A stretch of DNA of 64,000 bases, from assembly GCF_020523985.1 (NCBI RefSeq), contig NZ_JAIVKM010000003.1:310001-374000 (forward strand). Direction: 5' to 3'. The number at the start of each line of letters is the position of its first letter. The first letter of the stretch is position 1. Origin of the DNA: Mangrovibacter yixingensis (GTDB taxonomy: Bacteria; Pseudomonadota; Gammaproteobacteria; Enterobacterales; Enterobacteriaceae). A model generated the notes under the pieces. It searched no databases and was not told the DNA's origin. It was given only the letters and a program-made list of their open reading frames with translations. Below are positions 29,962-39,261 of the stretch, piece after piece. The translations under genes were made by a program, and so were the position numbers.

Positions 29962-29993
29962 TGGTTCCACTGTACCCTGAATACGAGGTCATT

Positions 29994-31271
29994 ATGTCTG
30001 TAACCAACAAGCAGTGGCTGGGATTGCCTCTGAACCTGATATGGGGTTATATCGCTATCGCCTTCTTCATGACGGGAGATGGCTTCGAACTGGCGTTTTT
30101 ATCCCACTATATTAAAGAATTAGGCTTTTCACCGGCTGAAGCCTCTTTTGCTTTCACTCTCTATGGCCTTGCGGCTGCGCTTGCTGCATGGGTGTCTGGC
30201 GTGGTGGCTGAAATTATTACCCCACAAAAAACCATGCTGATTGGCTTTTTGATGTGGTGCGTGTTCCATGTTTTGTTCCTGACATTTGGCCTGGGGCATG
30301 CGAATTACGCCATGATTCTGTTGTTCTACGGTATTCGTGGTTTCGCTTATCCCCTGTTCCTGTATTCATTTATTGTTGCCATTATTCATAACGTGAAGAG
30401 CGACAGCGCCAGCTCGGCAATTGGCTGGTTCTGGGCCGTGTATTCCATTGGTATTGGTGTGTTTGGCAGTTATATTCCGAGCTTCACCATCCCACATATT
30501 GGCGAACTGGGAACATTGTGGCTGGCACTGGCATTTTGTATCACTGGCGGTGTTATCGCACAGATTTCCCTGCGCCATATTGCCACACCGCGCCATATGC
30601 AAAACCTCACCACGCGGGAAAAATTCAGTGAACTTACCCGTGCAGTCACGCTGATTTACAGTAACCGCAATATTATGCTGTCTTGCATAGTGCGGATTAT
30701 CAATACCCTGTCGCTGTTTGGTTTTGCTGTGATCATGCCAATGATGTTTGTGGACCAACTCGGCTTTACTACGTCTGAATGGCTCCAGGTATGGGCCGTC
30801 TTTTTCTTTACCACCATTTTCTCCAATGTGTTCTGGGGCGTTGTGTCTGAAAAAATGGGTTGGATAAAAGTGGTGCGCTGGTTTGGTTGCATTGGTATGG
30901 CACTTTCCAGCCTGGCGTTTTATTACATTCCCCAGCATTTTGGCCATAACTTTGCCATGGCATTAATTCCGGCGATTGCACTGGGCATTTTTGTGGCGGC
31001 ATTTGTTCCCATGGCAGCGGTATTCCCGGCACTGGAGCCGAACCACAAAGGTGCTGCCATTTCGGTTTATAACTTATCTGCCGGGACATCTAACTTCCTG
31101 GCCCCGGCCATCGCCGTGTTGCTGCTGCCCTACTTCAGTACCATTGGCGTGGTGATTGCCTACACCGTGCTGTATATCGTCGCGTTTTTCATCTGCCCAT
31201 TCATTCACGTTGAACAGCCCGGATTTAGCACTAAACCGGAATGTGCGGCAGAGAGTGCGCAATTGTCGTAA
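29994..31271 (+). CDS. dalT: D-arabinitol transporter, MFS superfamily
   Basis: 425 residues from ATG 29994 (GAGG upstream), the length of Klebsiella DalT/RbtT. About twelve membrane helices; the first loop motif between helices 2 and 3 is VVAEIITPQKTML. Its place after dalD-dalK identifies it as the arabinitol:proton symporter of the operon. Confidence 0.9.
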   Translation: MSVTNKQWLGLPLNLIWGYIAIAFFMTGDGFELAFLSHYIKELGFSPAEASFAFTLYGLAAALAAWVSGVVAEIITPQKTMLIGFLMWCVFHVLFLTFGLGHANYAMILLFYGIRGFAYPLFLYSFIVAIIHNVKSDSASSAIGWFWAVYSIGIGVFGSYIPSFTIPHIGELGTLWLALAFCITGGVIAQISLRHIATPRHMQNLTTREKFSELTRAVTLIYSNRNIMLSCIVRIINTLSLFGFAVIMPMMFVDQLGFTTSEWLQVWAVFFFTTIFSNVFWGVVSEKMGWIKVVRWFGCIGMALSSLAFYYIPQHFGHNFAMALIPAIALGIFVAAFVPMAAVFPALEPNHKGAAISVYNLSAGTSNFLAPAIAVLLLPYFSTIGVVIAYTVLYIVAFFICPFIHVEQPGFSTKPECAAESAQLS

Positions 31272-31316
31272 ACCACCGGGCTGGCGGGCAACCGCCAGCC
31301 TGCAAGAGAGGTAGAA

Positions 31317-31979
31317 ATGAAGGTGAAAGCGGTTATTTTTGATATGGATGGTGTGATTATTGATTCTGAGCCGTTCTGGCAACAGGCGCAAATCACGGCA
31401 CTTGCGGCACACAATGTTCAGGCTACGGTTGAACAATGTGAATCCCTGACTAAAGGCAAGCGACTGGATGAAATCGCCAGGGTGTGGTGCCAGCATTTCA
31501 ACTTGCCCTTACAACCCAGGCAACTGGAACAGGCAATTTTGCACCATGTCACCACATCAATTACCGCAAACGGAAAGCCTTTGCCTGGCGTCGAGGCAAC
31601 ATTACGCGCCTTACAACAAAGAAACTGCCGTATCGCTTTAGCCACTTCATCTTCGCACCGGGTGATTGATGCCGTGTTCGATAAACTGCAACTGCGCCAC
31701 TATTTTGAAATTGTGTCCAGCGCCGATAACGAACCCCGCGGCAAACCAGACCCGGCGGTTTACCTCTCTACCGCTCGCAAACTCGCACTGCCCGCCACAG
31801 ACTGCCTGGTAGTGGAAGACAGCCTGAATGGCTTCCGGGCTGCGCAATCTGCTGGAATGGCGGTGTTTATGGTCTCACCTGATTGCCATAACCCCAATTT
31901 TCTGGAGGCGGACGGGCGCTATCTTTCATTGCCAGAGATGCTGGCAGCACTGCCTGAACCCGCGGCCCAACAGGTATAA
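31317..31979 (+). CDS. HAD-family sugar phosphatase (HxpB/YniC-like)
   Basis: 220 residues. HAD motifs: FDMDGVIIDSE (nucleophile Asp9/Asp11), ATSSS, KPDPAVYL and VVEDSLNG. This matches the YniC/HxpB hexitol-phosphate or 2-deoxyglucose-6-phosphate phosphatase group. Placed right after dalT, it could remove toxic polyol or pentulose phosphates produced by side reactions of the arabinitol pathway. A long hairpin terminator follows. Confidence 0.85.
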   Translation: MKVKAVIFDMDGVIIDSEPFWQQAQITALAAHNVQATVEQCESLTKGKRLDEIARVWCQHFNLPLQPRQLEQAILHHVTTSITANGKPLPGVEATLRALQQRNCRIALATSSSHRVIDAVFDKLQLRHYFEIVSSADNEPRGKPDPAVYLSTARKLALPATDCLVVEDSLNGFRAAQSAGMAVFMVSPDCHNPNFLEADGRYLSLPEMLAALPEPAAQQV

Positions 31980-31997
31980 CGGCTGGTTTCTGAATAC

Positions 31998-32058
31998 GTA
32001 AGCGCAAACATTCCGGGAGATAAACGGTCTGTTCTTTCCTTGTTTGCGCTTACTTTTT
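31998..32058 (+). terminator. Terminator of the dalDKT-phosphatase operon
   Basis: GTAAGCGCAAACA (31998-32010) pairs perfectly over 13 bp with TGTTTGCGCTTAC (32041-32053), then TTTTTAG follows. The loop is unusually long (30 bases). Confidence 0.75.
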
Positions 32059-32066
32059 AGCAGCCA

Positions 32067-33209
32067 TTAGTGGTCCAAAAAGACGTAATTTTCCCAACTC
32101 TTCATACGGATCAGGATTTTACGCATTAGTGATAACTCCTCGAAATGGCCCGAATACACCGCCACTTCCACCTGGGAACCCTGTGGCAAGTCATATTGCG
32201 CCAGCCGCGGGTCTGTTGCCCTGACTGTGACCAGAACACGCCCCTGGCCTTGTAAATCTGCGGTGGTTAGCAGGCGGCCCTGCCCCTGGAACTGGCCTTC
32301 ACCCATCGCGGGCAATACGCCAAGCACTTCCCCATGGAACACTGTGCCCGGTATTGAAGGGAACAGCAGCTCTGCTTCGTAACCGGGTTTGATGCGCTGA
32401 ATGGAGTTCTGGCGGAAAGCGGCAACATACGTGGGTAATTCCCCCGGTTCTTTAGGCACAAATGTCATTACTGGGGCCATACCAAGGGAAGTGGACATCG
32501 TACCGGGGCGCAAACCTACCATGGTGACATAGCCATCGGAAGGCGCACGCACCACCGTACTTTCCAGGTTAAATTCTGCGTTACGCAACTGCGCCATCAG
32601 TGAGGCGACTTTCGAGTTTTCGCCATCTACCACTGAATTGAGTGAGTTTTTTGCCTGCTGTACTGCGGCCTGCTCTGCAGCCACTGTTGCCTCTGCCGCT
32701 TTCCAGGTTTGCAGGCGGGTATCGACTTCCTGATCTGAGAATGCGCCTTTTTTGTGGCCCTGAGCATAACGGGCATATTCGCGTTTTGCCTGGTCACGGT
32801 CGGCAATCGCTTTATTTAAATCGGCTTTTGCCTGGTTCAGGCCGGAATCCAGCGAAAGGGCATTCTGGCTGGCGTCTTTAATTTGTGCCCGGAGATCGTC
32901 CACCCGGTTCTGGAAGGGGACCGGGTCAATACGAAACAGCACATCACCTTTATGCAGCATCACATTCGGCGTTACCGGCACATCGGTTACCCGACCACGC
33001 ACCTGAGAAACAATGGGAATAGTGCGATAGGCTTCTTTGCCAATATCGCTGAAGGGGTAGTTGTAATTCATAATAAGCACAACCAGGCCAAGGAAAATAC
33101 CACCGCCTAATACTGCCGTGGGCACTGTCCATTTATTTAGCGGTATGCGAAAAATCTTGAACACCGCAACACAAAGTGCGGCATAAGAAAGCAGTAACAA
33201 TGTTTCCAT
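32067..33209 (-). CDS. HlyD/EmrA-type membrane-fusion protein (YiaV/YibH-like)
   Basis: 380 residues. Two N-terminal hydrophobic segments (about 1-50) are followed by a periplasmic barrel-sandwich and coiled-coil hairpin (QNRVDDLRAQIKDASQ...; QAAVQQAKNSL) and GQGRVLVTVRATDP near the end. E. coli YiaV and YibH have this size and order and sit beside a DUF3302 partner, as here. Likely a component of an envelope efflux or maintenance system; the substrate is unknown. The start overlaps the stop of the DUF3302 gene. Confidence 0.88.
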   Translation of the reverse strand: METLLLLSYAALCVAVFKIFRIPLNKWTVPTAVLGGGIFLGLVVLIMNYNYPFSDIGKEAYRTIPIVSQVRGRVTDVPVTPNVMLHKGDVLFRIDPVPFQNRVDDLRAQIKDASQNALSLDSGLNQAKADLNKAIADRDQAKREYARYAQGHKKGAFSDQEVDTRLQTWKAAEATVAAEQAAVQQAKNSLNSVVDGENSKVASLMAQLRNAEFNLESTVVRAPSDGYVTMVGLRPGTMSTSLGMAPVMTFVPKEPGELPTYVAAFRQNSIQRIKPGYEAELLFPSIPGTVFHGEVLGVLPAMGEGQFQGQGRLLTTADLQGQGRVLVTVRATDPRLAQYDLPQGSQVEVAVYSGHFEELSLMRKILIRMKSWENYVFLDH

Positions 33210-33610
33210 TATTTTTCCTCCTGTGAACTGGCCGGTACTTCTTGCACCACGGGTACTACTTCGGGCACTGGCTCAGGAGTTTTTTTTAACTGGGTAATCT
33301 CTTGCTGAAGCTGCTCTATTTGGGTGGTAAGCACACTGAGGTGGTGCTGGATATCATGCTGTTCTTGCTCAATTTTTTGAATACCCCAACCTCTGTCTTC
33401 GCGCCACAAGGTGGCCCAAATCCACAGAAACGGCCATAACACATGCAAGGTAAACAGGCTCACCCAGCCTGCATAGTGAATCGCATCCTGATGGGGATGA
33501 TTTCGCTTTTTAGCTATTTCATAAGGAATATCGTGGATAGCAATGATCCCGTAAAACAAAATCAAGAACACCACCACCAGCATTACCAATGCAACATAGT
33601 CCAGCGTCAT
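33209..33610 (-). CDS. DUF3302 inner-membrane protein (YiaW/YibI-like)
   Basis: 133 residues from ATG 33610 (GGGAG eight bases upstream). Two membrane helices (about 2-25 and 50-70) around the conserved HDIPYEIAKKRNHPHQDAIHYAGW, then a coiled coil (HHLSVLTTQIEQLQQEITQL) and a proline-valine-rich tail. The TAATG junction couples it to the membrane-fusion gene. Longer than YiaW (about 107), owing to the tail. Confidence 0.85.
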   Translation of the reverse strand: MTLDYVALVMLVVVFLILFYGIIAIHDIPYEIAKKRNHPHQDAIHYAGWVSLFTLHVLWPFLWIWATLWREDRGWGIQKIEQEQHDIQHHLSVLTTQIEQLQQEITQLKKTPEPVPEVVPVVQEVPASSQEEK

Positions 33611-33866
33611 GAGTTTTGCTCCCAGCAAACAATAGCCTTGGCTGGTTATTACCAGAACAAAGCATTTTCAATTATTTTTCAAAATATTATCTACCAGCCC
33701 GGTTATTCAGGTTGTGTAATTATTCGCCAGGTGGCAACAACCTGATTAATTTGAGCTTATGCAGGGAAATGGGGTTACGCCAGTTCAAATGAGATATTTC
33801 TCAACAACCAATAAAAAATGGCAGAAAGGTGGGATAACACAAGAAAAAAGCGAGGAAAGAAACCGG

Positions 33867-34070
33867 TTACTTTGCTTCTTTTGTATTGCAGGTGGTATTG
33901 CCTTCCTCTTCCTGAACAGCCTTTTCACCGGGTTGCATCTGGATAACGGGTATTTTACGAAATGGTGCACCGCGCAATGTTTTGCGCTCTGCTCTTTTGC
34001 GATCACGCAGATACAAAAAATCACAAACTCTGGAGGAAACATCAACTAACAGACTGATAACATTCCACAT
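33867..34070 (-). CDS. Small basic protein of unknown function
   Basis: 67 residues starting MWNVISLLVDVSSRVCDFLYLRDRK. A strong AAGGAG ribosome site eight bases before ATG 34070 supports expression. The N-terminal 20 residues are amphipathic or membrane-associated; the rest is charged. Opposite-strand frames here lack such a site. No family is recognised. Confidence 0.55.
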   Translation of the reverse strand: MWNVISLLVDVSSRVCDFLYLRDRKRAERKTLRGAPFRKIPVIQMQPGEKAVQEEEGNTTCNTKEAK

Positions 34071-34381
34071 TTACCGCTCTCCTTTATCCCGAGCCAGCGA
34101 ATTCAAACACAGCTAATAATAAATTGGCACAGCGACAGAATGCCCCCCACCAAAAATAGTAGGTCTATAGCCAGAATCATGGCGTAAATGGCCCGTTATG
34201 TTGCCCATTGTTGGTAAGCAAAAATCGTTATAATGTGTAAGGATCTCCCTAAGGGAAATGCTTCCCTGAAGTGCTGTCACGATATGCGAAGTCAGCGACG
34301 AAAATACGCCGCAAACTGAACTAATCTTCCTGATGGAGGACTGCACGTTTTACATACAGCCCGGCTATAAGGAACATCATC
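34071..34381 (+). promoter_or_regulatory. Leader region of the 137-residue gene
   Basis: 311 bp between divergent genes. AGGGAA-atgc-TTCCCT (34252-34267) can form a small hairpin. No coding sequence was seen. Confidence 0.4.
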
Positions 34382-34795
34382 ATGGCGACACGTAATTACC
34401 GGCTGAATAATGACAAACCCCAGGAGCAAACCGGCACCCTGGATGGGCAGTCGCACAGAGCAGCGCGTGCGCTGGATTCCTGGCGTTTGAAATTTGACAA
34501 TATTGCGTTAAGCAAATGCGGGGGGATGTCTCTGGAAAGTGCCCGCCAGCATGCTGCGGAAGTTTTCCCCATGCTCAAATTACGCTGGCACAGCCACAAT
34601 GATGACCACGTGGATTGCAACGACATTCTCTCCCAACTCCATAGCCGGGCAGATATTGTGCAGTTGATTATTATGTCTATCAATGTGGCGCAACACGCCA
34701 TTATGACGCACGGTTTATTTTCCAGTGAAGCAGAAGCCCGCCTGTATTTAATGGGCCGGATCATGGACCATTACCGGGTACCCCACCGTTTATAG
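34382..34795 (+). CDS. Hypothetical protein
   Basis: 137 residues, soluble, no signal peptide or membrane segment, no recognised motif. ATG 34382 has AAGGAA about ten bases upstream (aaggaacatcatc). The N-terminal 30 residues are polar and possibly disordered; the rest is mainly helical. It precedes the topAI leader with a 153-bp gap and is probably separate. Confidence 0.65.
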   Translation: MATRNYRLNNDKPQEQTGTLDGQSHRAARALDSWRLKFDNIALSKCGGMSLESARQHAAEVFPMLKLRWHSHNDDHVDCNDILSQLHSRADIVQLIIMSINVAQHAIMTHGLFSSEAEARLYLMGRIMDHYRVPHRL

Positions 34796-34948
34796 CCCAA
34801 ACAGAGGTGGCCCACACATTTATGATGTTAAACCACCTCAGCACGATTACTGCACCGGGATCACAATATTTACCCCGCACCATTTCCATATAAAAAACAG
34901 GTGTTAGTATTCGCCCGTTTATTCCTACCCAATCTCACCGAGGCTTTG

Positions 34949-34975
34949 ATGCTGGAGAATGTAATCATCAGATAA
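34949..34975 (+). CDS. Eight-codon leader peptide upstream of topAI (ToiL-like)
   Basis: ATG at 34949 after GAGG encodes MLENVIIR and stops at 34975, 108 bases before topAI. In E. coli, topAI is reported to be controlled by a short leader ORF that senses stalled ribosomes and lifts Rho-dependent termination. AACACC/GGTGTT (35030-35045) can form a hairpin just ahead of the toxin start. Assignment rests on position and size. Confidence 0.5.
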   Translation: MLENVIIR

Positions 34976-35068
34976 TCAGCTTGTTGGCTTTACCGCCACA
35001 CTGGTTATCGCTGCGCTAAAACCTTACGCAAACACCTGCGGGTGTTGGCATGTTTTTGCACATGATGA

Positions 35069-35341
<273 letters not shown>

Positions 35342-35351
35342 GGAGAGCACT

Positions 35352-35530
35352 ATGGATATTCCACATATTTTCACGATTAGCGAATCCGCTCACCGGATCC
35401 ATAACCCCTTTACCCCGGAGAAATATGCCCCCCTGGCCAGGCGTTATGCCTGAAACCCCACTCCGCCATGTGGCATACATACACGCGTGAATACCTGGGC
35501 TTGGGTGTGTTCGCCTTACTGGCTCGCTGA
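35352..35530 (+). pseudogene. yjhP: Deletion remnant of a yjhP-like SAM methyltransferase
   Basis: ATG 35352 (AGGAG upstream) begins MDIPHIFTISESAHRIHNPF, the exact start of E. coli YjhP, and stops at codon 34. In another frame, RxYLGLGVFALLAR at the end (35488-35530) matches the YjhP C-terminus. About 190 internal codons, including the SAM-binding core, are gone. yjhQ is missing too. Confidence 0.8.
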
Positions 35531-35562
35531 TATTCATTAGCCAGCCAGTAAGCCGTAAAAAC

Positions 35563-35600
35563 AAGGCCGGTATACCCAGCAGGGCAACCGGCCTTTTCTT
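35563..35600 (+). terminator. Terminator after the topAI remnant operon
   Basis: AAGGCCGGT (35563-35571) pairs with ACCGGCCTT (35587-35595), then TTCTTG. Confidence 0.7.
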
Positions 35601-35665
35601 GTATTGCTGGCGCTAAAGCTGAACATGCCAGGGGCTCAGAGCCAATTAGCGTTATAACTGTAGAT

Positions 35666-36724
35666 TCACTGTACCGGTTTTACCTGTGCCACCCAGAGCG
35701 GTAAATCCCAGGTGCCGCCCAGGCGCAGGTAACGGCACGAGCCGGTGCCACCTTCATGGCTTTTACGGAAAGCAGAGCCATCCCATACCCAACTGGCACT
35801 CCACCAGCAATCGCCCAAACCACGGCCTTTCTGGCCCAATGAAATAACGCCATCGCTATAATCAGTGCCGGAAGTTGTCACCAGTTGCGGTTTTTCAGCA
35901 AGCTGGCTATCCATTACCCAGTAGCCATAGCCTTCGTTATAAGCCGCCCGCCAGCACAATGCCGATATAAGGACATGAGATTTATCTACTGGCTGGAGTG
36001 TTATTGCTTTTTCTTCAGAAGAGAGCATGTCGCCCATTTCACCGGGGTCATCAAGAAGGTCGCACTCTTCTGATTTACCCAACGCCGCCAGTAATTTTGG
36101 CTTAAGTGCGGCCATTTCTGGCGCGGTTAACGCTCGTGTTGGGGCAGTGACAGTTTTCGCTTGCTGAATAACCGGCTCAGGTATTGCGGCCAACACGGTA
36201 CTTTCCGGCTTATCGCCTTTTTTCGTTAATGCGCCGGGCGTACCAATGCGCCCTTGTACATCGTCCATTTTCAGTAATACGGCATAAGCGCCATCGCCAG
36301 AGAGCACAAAGGGCTCCGGCCCACCTTTAAATTCAACCTTGCCACTGCCTTTAATGGCAGCAACCAGGCGCTGGGTTTGTTGTTGTGAGAGTTGCCAGTC
36401 GTCGTTTTTAGTTGATGTTAACGCCCCCGCAGGCTGGCCGTTGATCCACAGTGCCAGTTGGCTGACTGGCGCGTCTTCACCCTCATCCACTTCAGCCAGC
36501 ATCACTTTGCCGGTAACCGCACTGCCCGCACCGGCTTTACGGGTTAACAGCACCGATCCACCCTTGCCCTCTTCCGGACTGTAACCTGCCGCCCTGCAGG
36601 TTAGCGTGTTATCGCACACCACTTCCCAGTTTTTGTGGCTGAACGAAACCCCATTTTCCTGAGCCAGCGCTGGCACGCTGAAAAATACCATCGCCAGTAT
36701 TCCCACCGGGACAATGCCCTTCAT
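35666..36724 (-). CDS. DUF1176 exported protein
   Basis: 352 residues. Signal peptide with cleavage after VPALA (about residue 21). The mature part begins with FSHKNWEVVCDNTLTCRAAGY, the DUF1176 signature with paired cysteines, and ends with GTGSCRYLRLGGTWDLPLWV. Periplasmic, function unknown. Divergent from the lipoprotein gene across 260 bp. Confidence 0.85.
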   Translation of the reverse strand: MKGIVPVGILAMVFFSVPALAQENGVSFSHKNWEVVCDNTLTCRAAGYSPEEGKGGSVLLTRKAGAGSAVTGKVMLAEVDEGEDAPVSQLALWINGQPAGALTSTKNDDWQLSQQQTQRLVAAIKGSGKVEFKGGPEPFVLSGDGAYAVLLKMDDVQGRIGTPGALTKKGDKPESTVLAAIPEPVIQQAKTVTAPTRALTAPEMAALKPKLLAALGKSEECDLLDDPGEMGDMLSSEEKAITLQPVDKSHVLISALCWRAAYNEGYGYWVMDSQLAEKPQLVTTSGTDYSDGVISLGQKGRGLGDCWWSASWVWDGSAFRKSHEGGTGSCRYLRLGGTWDLPLWVAQVKPVQ

Positions 36725-36984
36725 GCCATCTCTCCATAATGCATAGACAAGATTAATCTTAAAAACAAATCACCAAAAACAGATTGCCATTACGCGTAAT
36801 GTTCAGGCCGAAAATACAACGTTGTTTTTACTGAATGGCACATGCTTACGGCACAACGCCAACCAGCACTTGCTGTATTGCACTGAATGCCGCAATGAAA
36901 ACGATAAATAAAGTAACCAGGTGCTTTATATATATAATTAATTACCATGAGGCAACAATTACACAGGGTTATGGAGTGACAGAA

Positions 36985-37536
36985 ATGATCAAACGGGCAA
37001 CATTCGCCGCTCTTTTACCGGTAATACTTCTGGCAAGCGGGTGCGACGATGCCCCCAAAGATAAAGCAGATAGCGCAGAAACACCGAACACCACCAAGGA
37101 CAGCCAAACTACGCCTGGCGGTAACGAACTGGATAAGCGGCTGGCAGAGATACGCTCGCAGTCTACATCAGAAAAAATTCAAGAATTTAATCAGTTAAAA
37201 GATAACGACCCCAAATTACTGCAAAAATCTGTCGTTGCGGAAGTTAAAAAGCAACTGCCATTATTAATTGATGATGCCACCATGATGGCGGATGTCTCTG
37301 CAGAGGGAAATACATTCACTTATAAATTCGTGATTAAAGGGCTCCCCGCCAGTATTACGAAGAATGAGGAATGGCGCAGTAATATGCAAAAAGTGATTAT
37401 CAAAAATTATTGTTCTAAGGATAACCGGGTAAAAGTTTTCCGCTCACTTTTCCCGGACGGGGCTGTTTATAACTACTACCAGGACAATAAACTGGTCTAT
37501 TCCTGGAAAGCACAGCCTTCGGTATGCCAGGAATAG
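36985..37536 (+). CDS. Lipoprotein of unknown function
   Basis: 183 residues from ATG 36985 (GGAG nine bases upstream); an earlier in-frame start is rejected because it buries the signal. Lipobox LLASGC places the lipidated Cys at about residue 20. A polar linker (DKADSAETPNTTKDSQTTPGG) precedes a compact domain ending with a Cys pair (KNYCSKDN..., PSVCQE). Asp after the Cys suggests inner-membrane retention. Confidence 0.75.
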   Translation: MIKRATFAALLPVILLASGCDDAPKDKADSAETPNTTKDSQTTPGGNELDKRLAEIRSQSTSEKIQEFNQLKDNDPKLLQKSVVAEVKKQLPLLIDDATMMADVSAEGNTFTYKFVIKGLPASITKNEEWRSNMQKVIIKNYCSKDNRVKVFRSLFPDGAVYNYYQDNKLVYSWKAQPSVCQE

Positions 37537-37597
37537 GTGCGACAGCCAACTTGTTCGCTACAAGGTGAACTTACAAAAGCCTTACCAGGAGACGCAA

Positions 37598-37864
37598 ATG
37601 CCCGTGTTTATTTTCTTAAAAAAGGGCAACCAGATTACTGTAGTGGAGAAAGCCGATGCAACTGAGGCAACCCGCCTGAAAGCACAAGGTTATGAACAGC
37701 AGTTTGAGGAGATTACCGCCCCCAATGCCGCAAAAGCACTGGCCCGCTTTCGCGATATTAAACAAGATGAAGAATCAATACAGTATGGTTTCTCTACGGG
37801 TGCGGCGTTTTTTTCCCTGCTTGCCGTGCTGATGTTCATCATCAGCTTTTTCTTGCAGAGATAG
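37598..37864 (+). CDS. Small tail-anchored protein of unknown function
   Basis: 88 residues from ATG 37598 with AGGAGA upstream. A soluble N-terminal part (FIFLKKGNQITVVEKADATEA) is followed by one C-terminal membrane helix (about 68-87). It follows the lipoprotein gene by 61 bp in the same direction and may share its transcript. Confidence 0.65.
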   Translation: MPVFIFLKKGNQITVVEKADATEATRLKAQGYEQQFEEITAPNAAKALARFRDIKQDEESIQYGFSTGAAFFSLLAVLMFIISFFLQR

Positions 37865-37942
37865 CCAACCCGCCGCGAAACACAGGAGCCGGTCGCTCCA
37901 TCAAAATACTTCATATTTTTTGAAAGAGATCCGCAAATTGTT

Positions 37943-37956
37943 TTGATTTTAATCAC
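37943..37956 (+). promoter_or_regulatory. FNR-like box upstream of the DUF1471 gene
   Basis: TTGAT-TTTA-ATCAC matches the FNR consensus at 9 of 10 bases, 77 bp before the start codon. The nearest -10 (TATGAT, 37970-37975) is too close for standard class II activation, so repression or chance remain open. Confidence 0.3.
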
Positions 37957-38032
37957 CACATGGCAGGCCTATGATTGTTCACATCAGGGCAATACAGCCC
38001 CTACCGAACAAAATCATTTAAGGAATACGACC

Positions 38033-38242
38033 ATGAAATCTATCAAAACTTTCGTTGCAGTTGCCGCTCTTTCTGTTATGTCTTTTGGTGCTTTCGCTCA
38101 AAGCGTAACCGCCACCGCTTCCACCCTGGACGGTGCTGAAGCACAGATTGCAGCCCAGGCTAAACAGGCTGGCGCTTCTTACCACATTACTGAAGCCAAT
38201 GTGAATAACGGCGTACATATGACGGCTGAACTGACCAAATAA
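38033..38242 (+). CDS. DUF1471 (BhsA/McbA/YdgH) small periplasmic protein
   Basis: 69 residues. Signal peptide cut after FGAFA (about residue 22); the mature 47 residues contain the family's GASYHITEANVNNGVHMTAEL. Such proteins are induced by stress and affect biofilm or envelope behaviour. RBS AAGGAA precedes ATG 38033, and a terminator follows. Confidence 0.88.
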   Translation: MKSIKTFVAVAALSVMSFGAFAQSVTATASTLDGAEAQIAAQAKQAGASYHITEANVNNGVHMTAELTK

Positions 38243-38261
38243 GCCAGTACCCAGGCGAAAA

Positions 38262-38286
38262 AAACCACCTTAACCGGTGGTTTTTG
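38262..38286 (+). terminator. Terminator shared by convergent genes
   Basis: AAACCACC (38262-38269) pairs with GGTGGTTT (38276-38283), with T residues on the plus side and A residues on the minus side. It can end both the DUF1471 gene and the minus-strand DMT gene. Confidence 0.75.
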
Positions 38287-38301
38287 CGTTTCTGAGCCTA
38301 T

Positions 38302-39231
38302 TCAGACTTTGCGGCTTGCCAGCGTAACGCCAGCAATAATGGCAGCAATACCTGCCAGGTGAAACAGGCGGAACGGTTCGCCAAGAAACAGCAGCGAAAG
38401 CACCACTCCGAATACCGGAATCAGGTGGATACACAACCCGGCGCGGGCAGCCCCAATAGTTTCCACACAGCGCCCATAAAACCAGTAAGAAATAAACGAC
38501 GGGCAGACACCCAGAAACAGCACTGCCGACAACGTGGTGGTATTCCACTGCACCGCCAACCCGCTGATATGCTCATGGAGCCAGAGCGGTGACACCACCA
38601 GTAACGTAATTAGCACCTGTACCCACAGTAACCCCATGCGGTTAATTTCCGCTGGCAGTTTACGCAGCCAAAGTGTGTATAACGCGAAACTTGCCATGGC
38701 CCCGAGCAGCATTACATCACCAGATGAAAACGCCAGTTGCATAAGCCCCTGCAGGCTGCCCCGAAAAATAATCACCAGCACACCGCAAAATGACACCGCA
38801 ATACCAGCCACCTGTAACCCGCCAAGGCGTTGCTGATAAAACAGCGCCCCAAACAGCATAATCAGAATGGGTACGCAGGAGTTCAGCAACAAGGCATTAG
38901 TGCCGGATGTGTGGTGCAGGCCGTAGTAAACCAGCAAACTAAACGCAGTAATGCCACTGAGCGACAGCGCGATAATGCGTAGCGGCACCTGCAAATAGCG
39001 GCGAAAATCCCGCCGGACAAAGGGCGCGGCAAAGGGGAAAATCACCACCAGCGCCACCAGCCAGCGAAAAAAGGTTAATGTTGCCGGGGGAATATCATTG
39101 CGAATGGCCCGCCCGACAATAAAGTTACCGGCCCATAATAAAGGCGGGATAATAAACAAAAAAAAGGCCACCAGCCGCGCAGGCGGTGCGCCACGGGTTT
39201 TCTCCAGTGCTGCAGATGATTCAGAAGCCAC
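38302..39231 (-). CDS. DMT-superfamily transporter (EamA family)
   Basis: 309 residues with about ten helices in two EamA repeats (LLWAGNFIVGRAIRNDIPP; second-half CPSFISYWFYGRCVE). I chose GTG 39231 because AAGGAG sits seven bases upstream; an ATG ten codons earlier has no such site. Exporter of an unknown metabolite. Its upstream region holds unusual bipartite repeats. Confidence 0.82.
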   Translation of the reverse strand: MASESSAALEKTRGAPPARLVAFFLFIIPPLLWAGNFIVGRAIRNDIPPATLTFFRWLVALVVIFPFAAPFVRRDFRRYLQVPLRIIALSLSGITAFSLLVYYGLHHTSGTNALLLNSCVPILIMLFGALFYQQRLGGLQVAGIAVSFCGVLVIIFRGSLQGLMQLAFSSGDVMLLGAMASFALYTLWLRKLPAEINRMGLLWVQVLITLLVVSPLWLHEHISGLAVQWNTTTLSAVLFLGVCPSFISYWFYGRCVETIGAARAGLCIHLIPVFGVVLSLLFLGEPFRLFHLAGIAAIIAGVTLASRKV

Positions 39232-39261
39232 CCTGTTACTCCTTATTCTTCTCTCCCGCAC

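Noticed and set aside
33759..34049. 96-residue plus-strand frame
   Set aside because: It has no ribosome site and overlaps the better supported minus-strand gene at 33867-34070.
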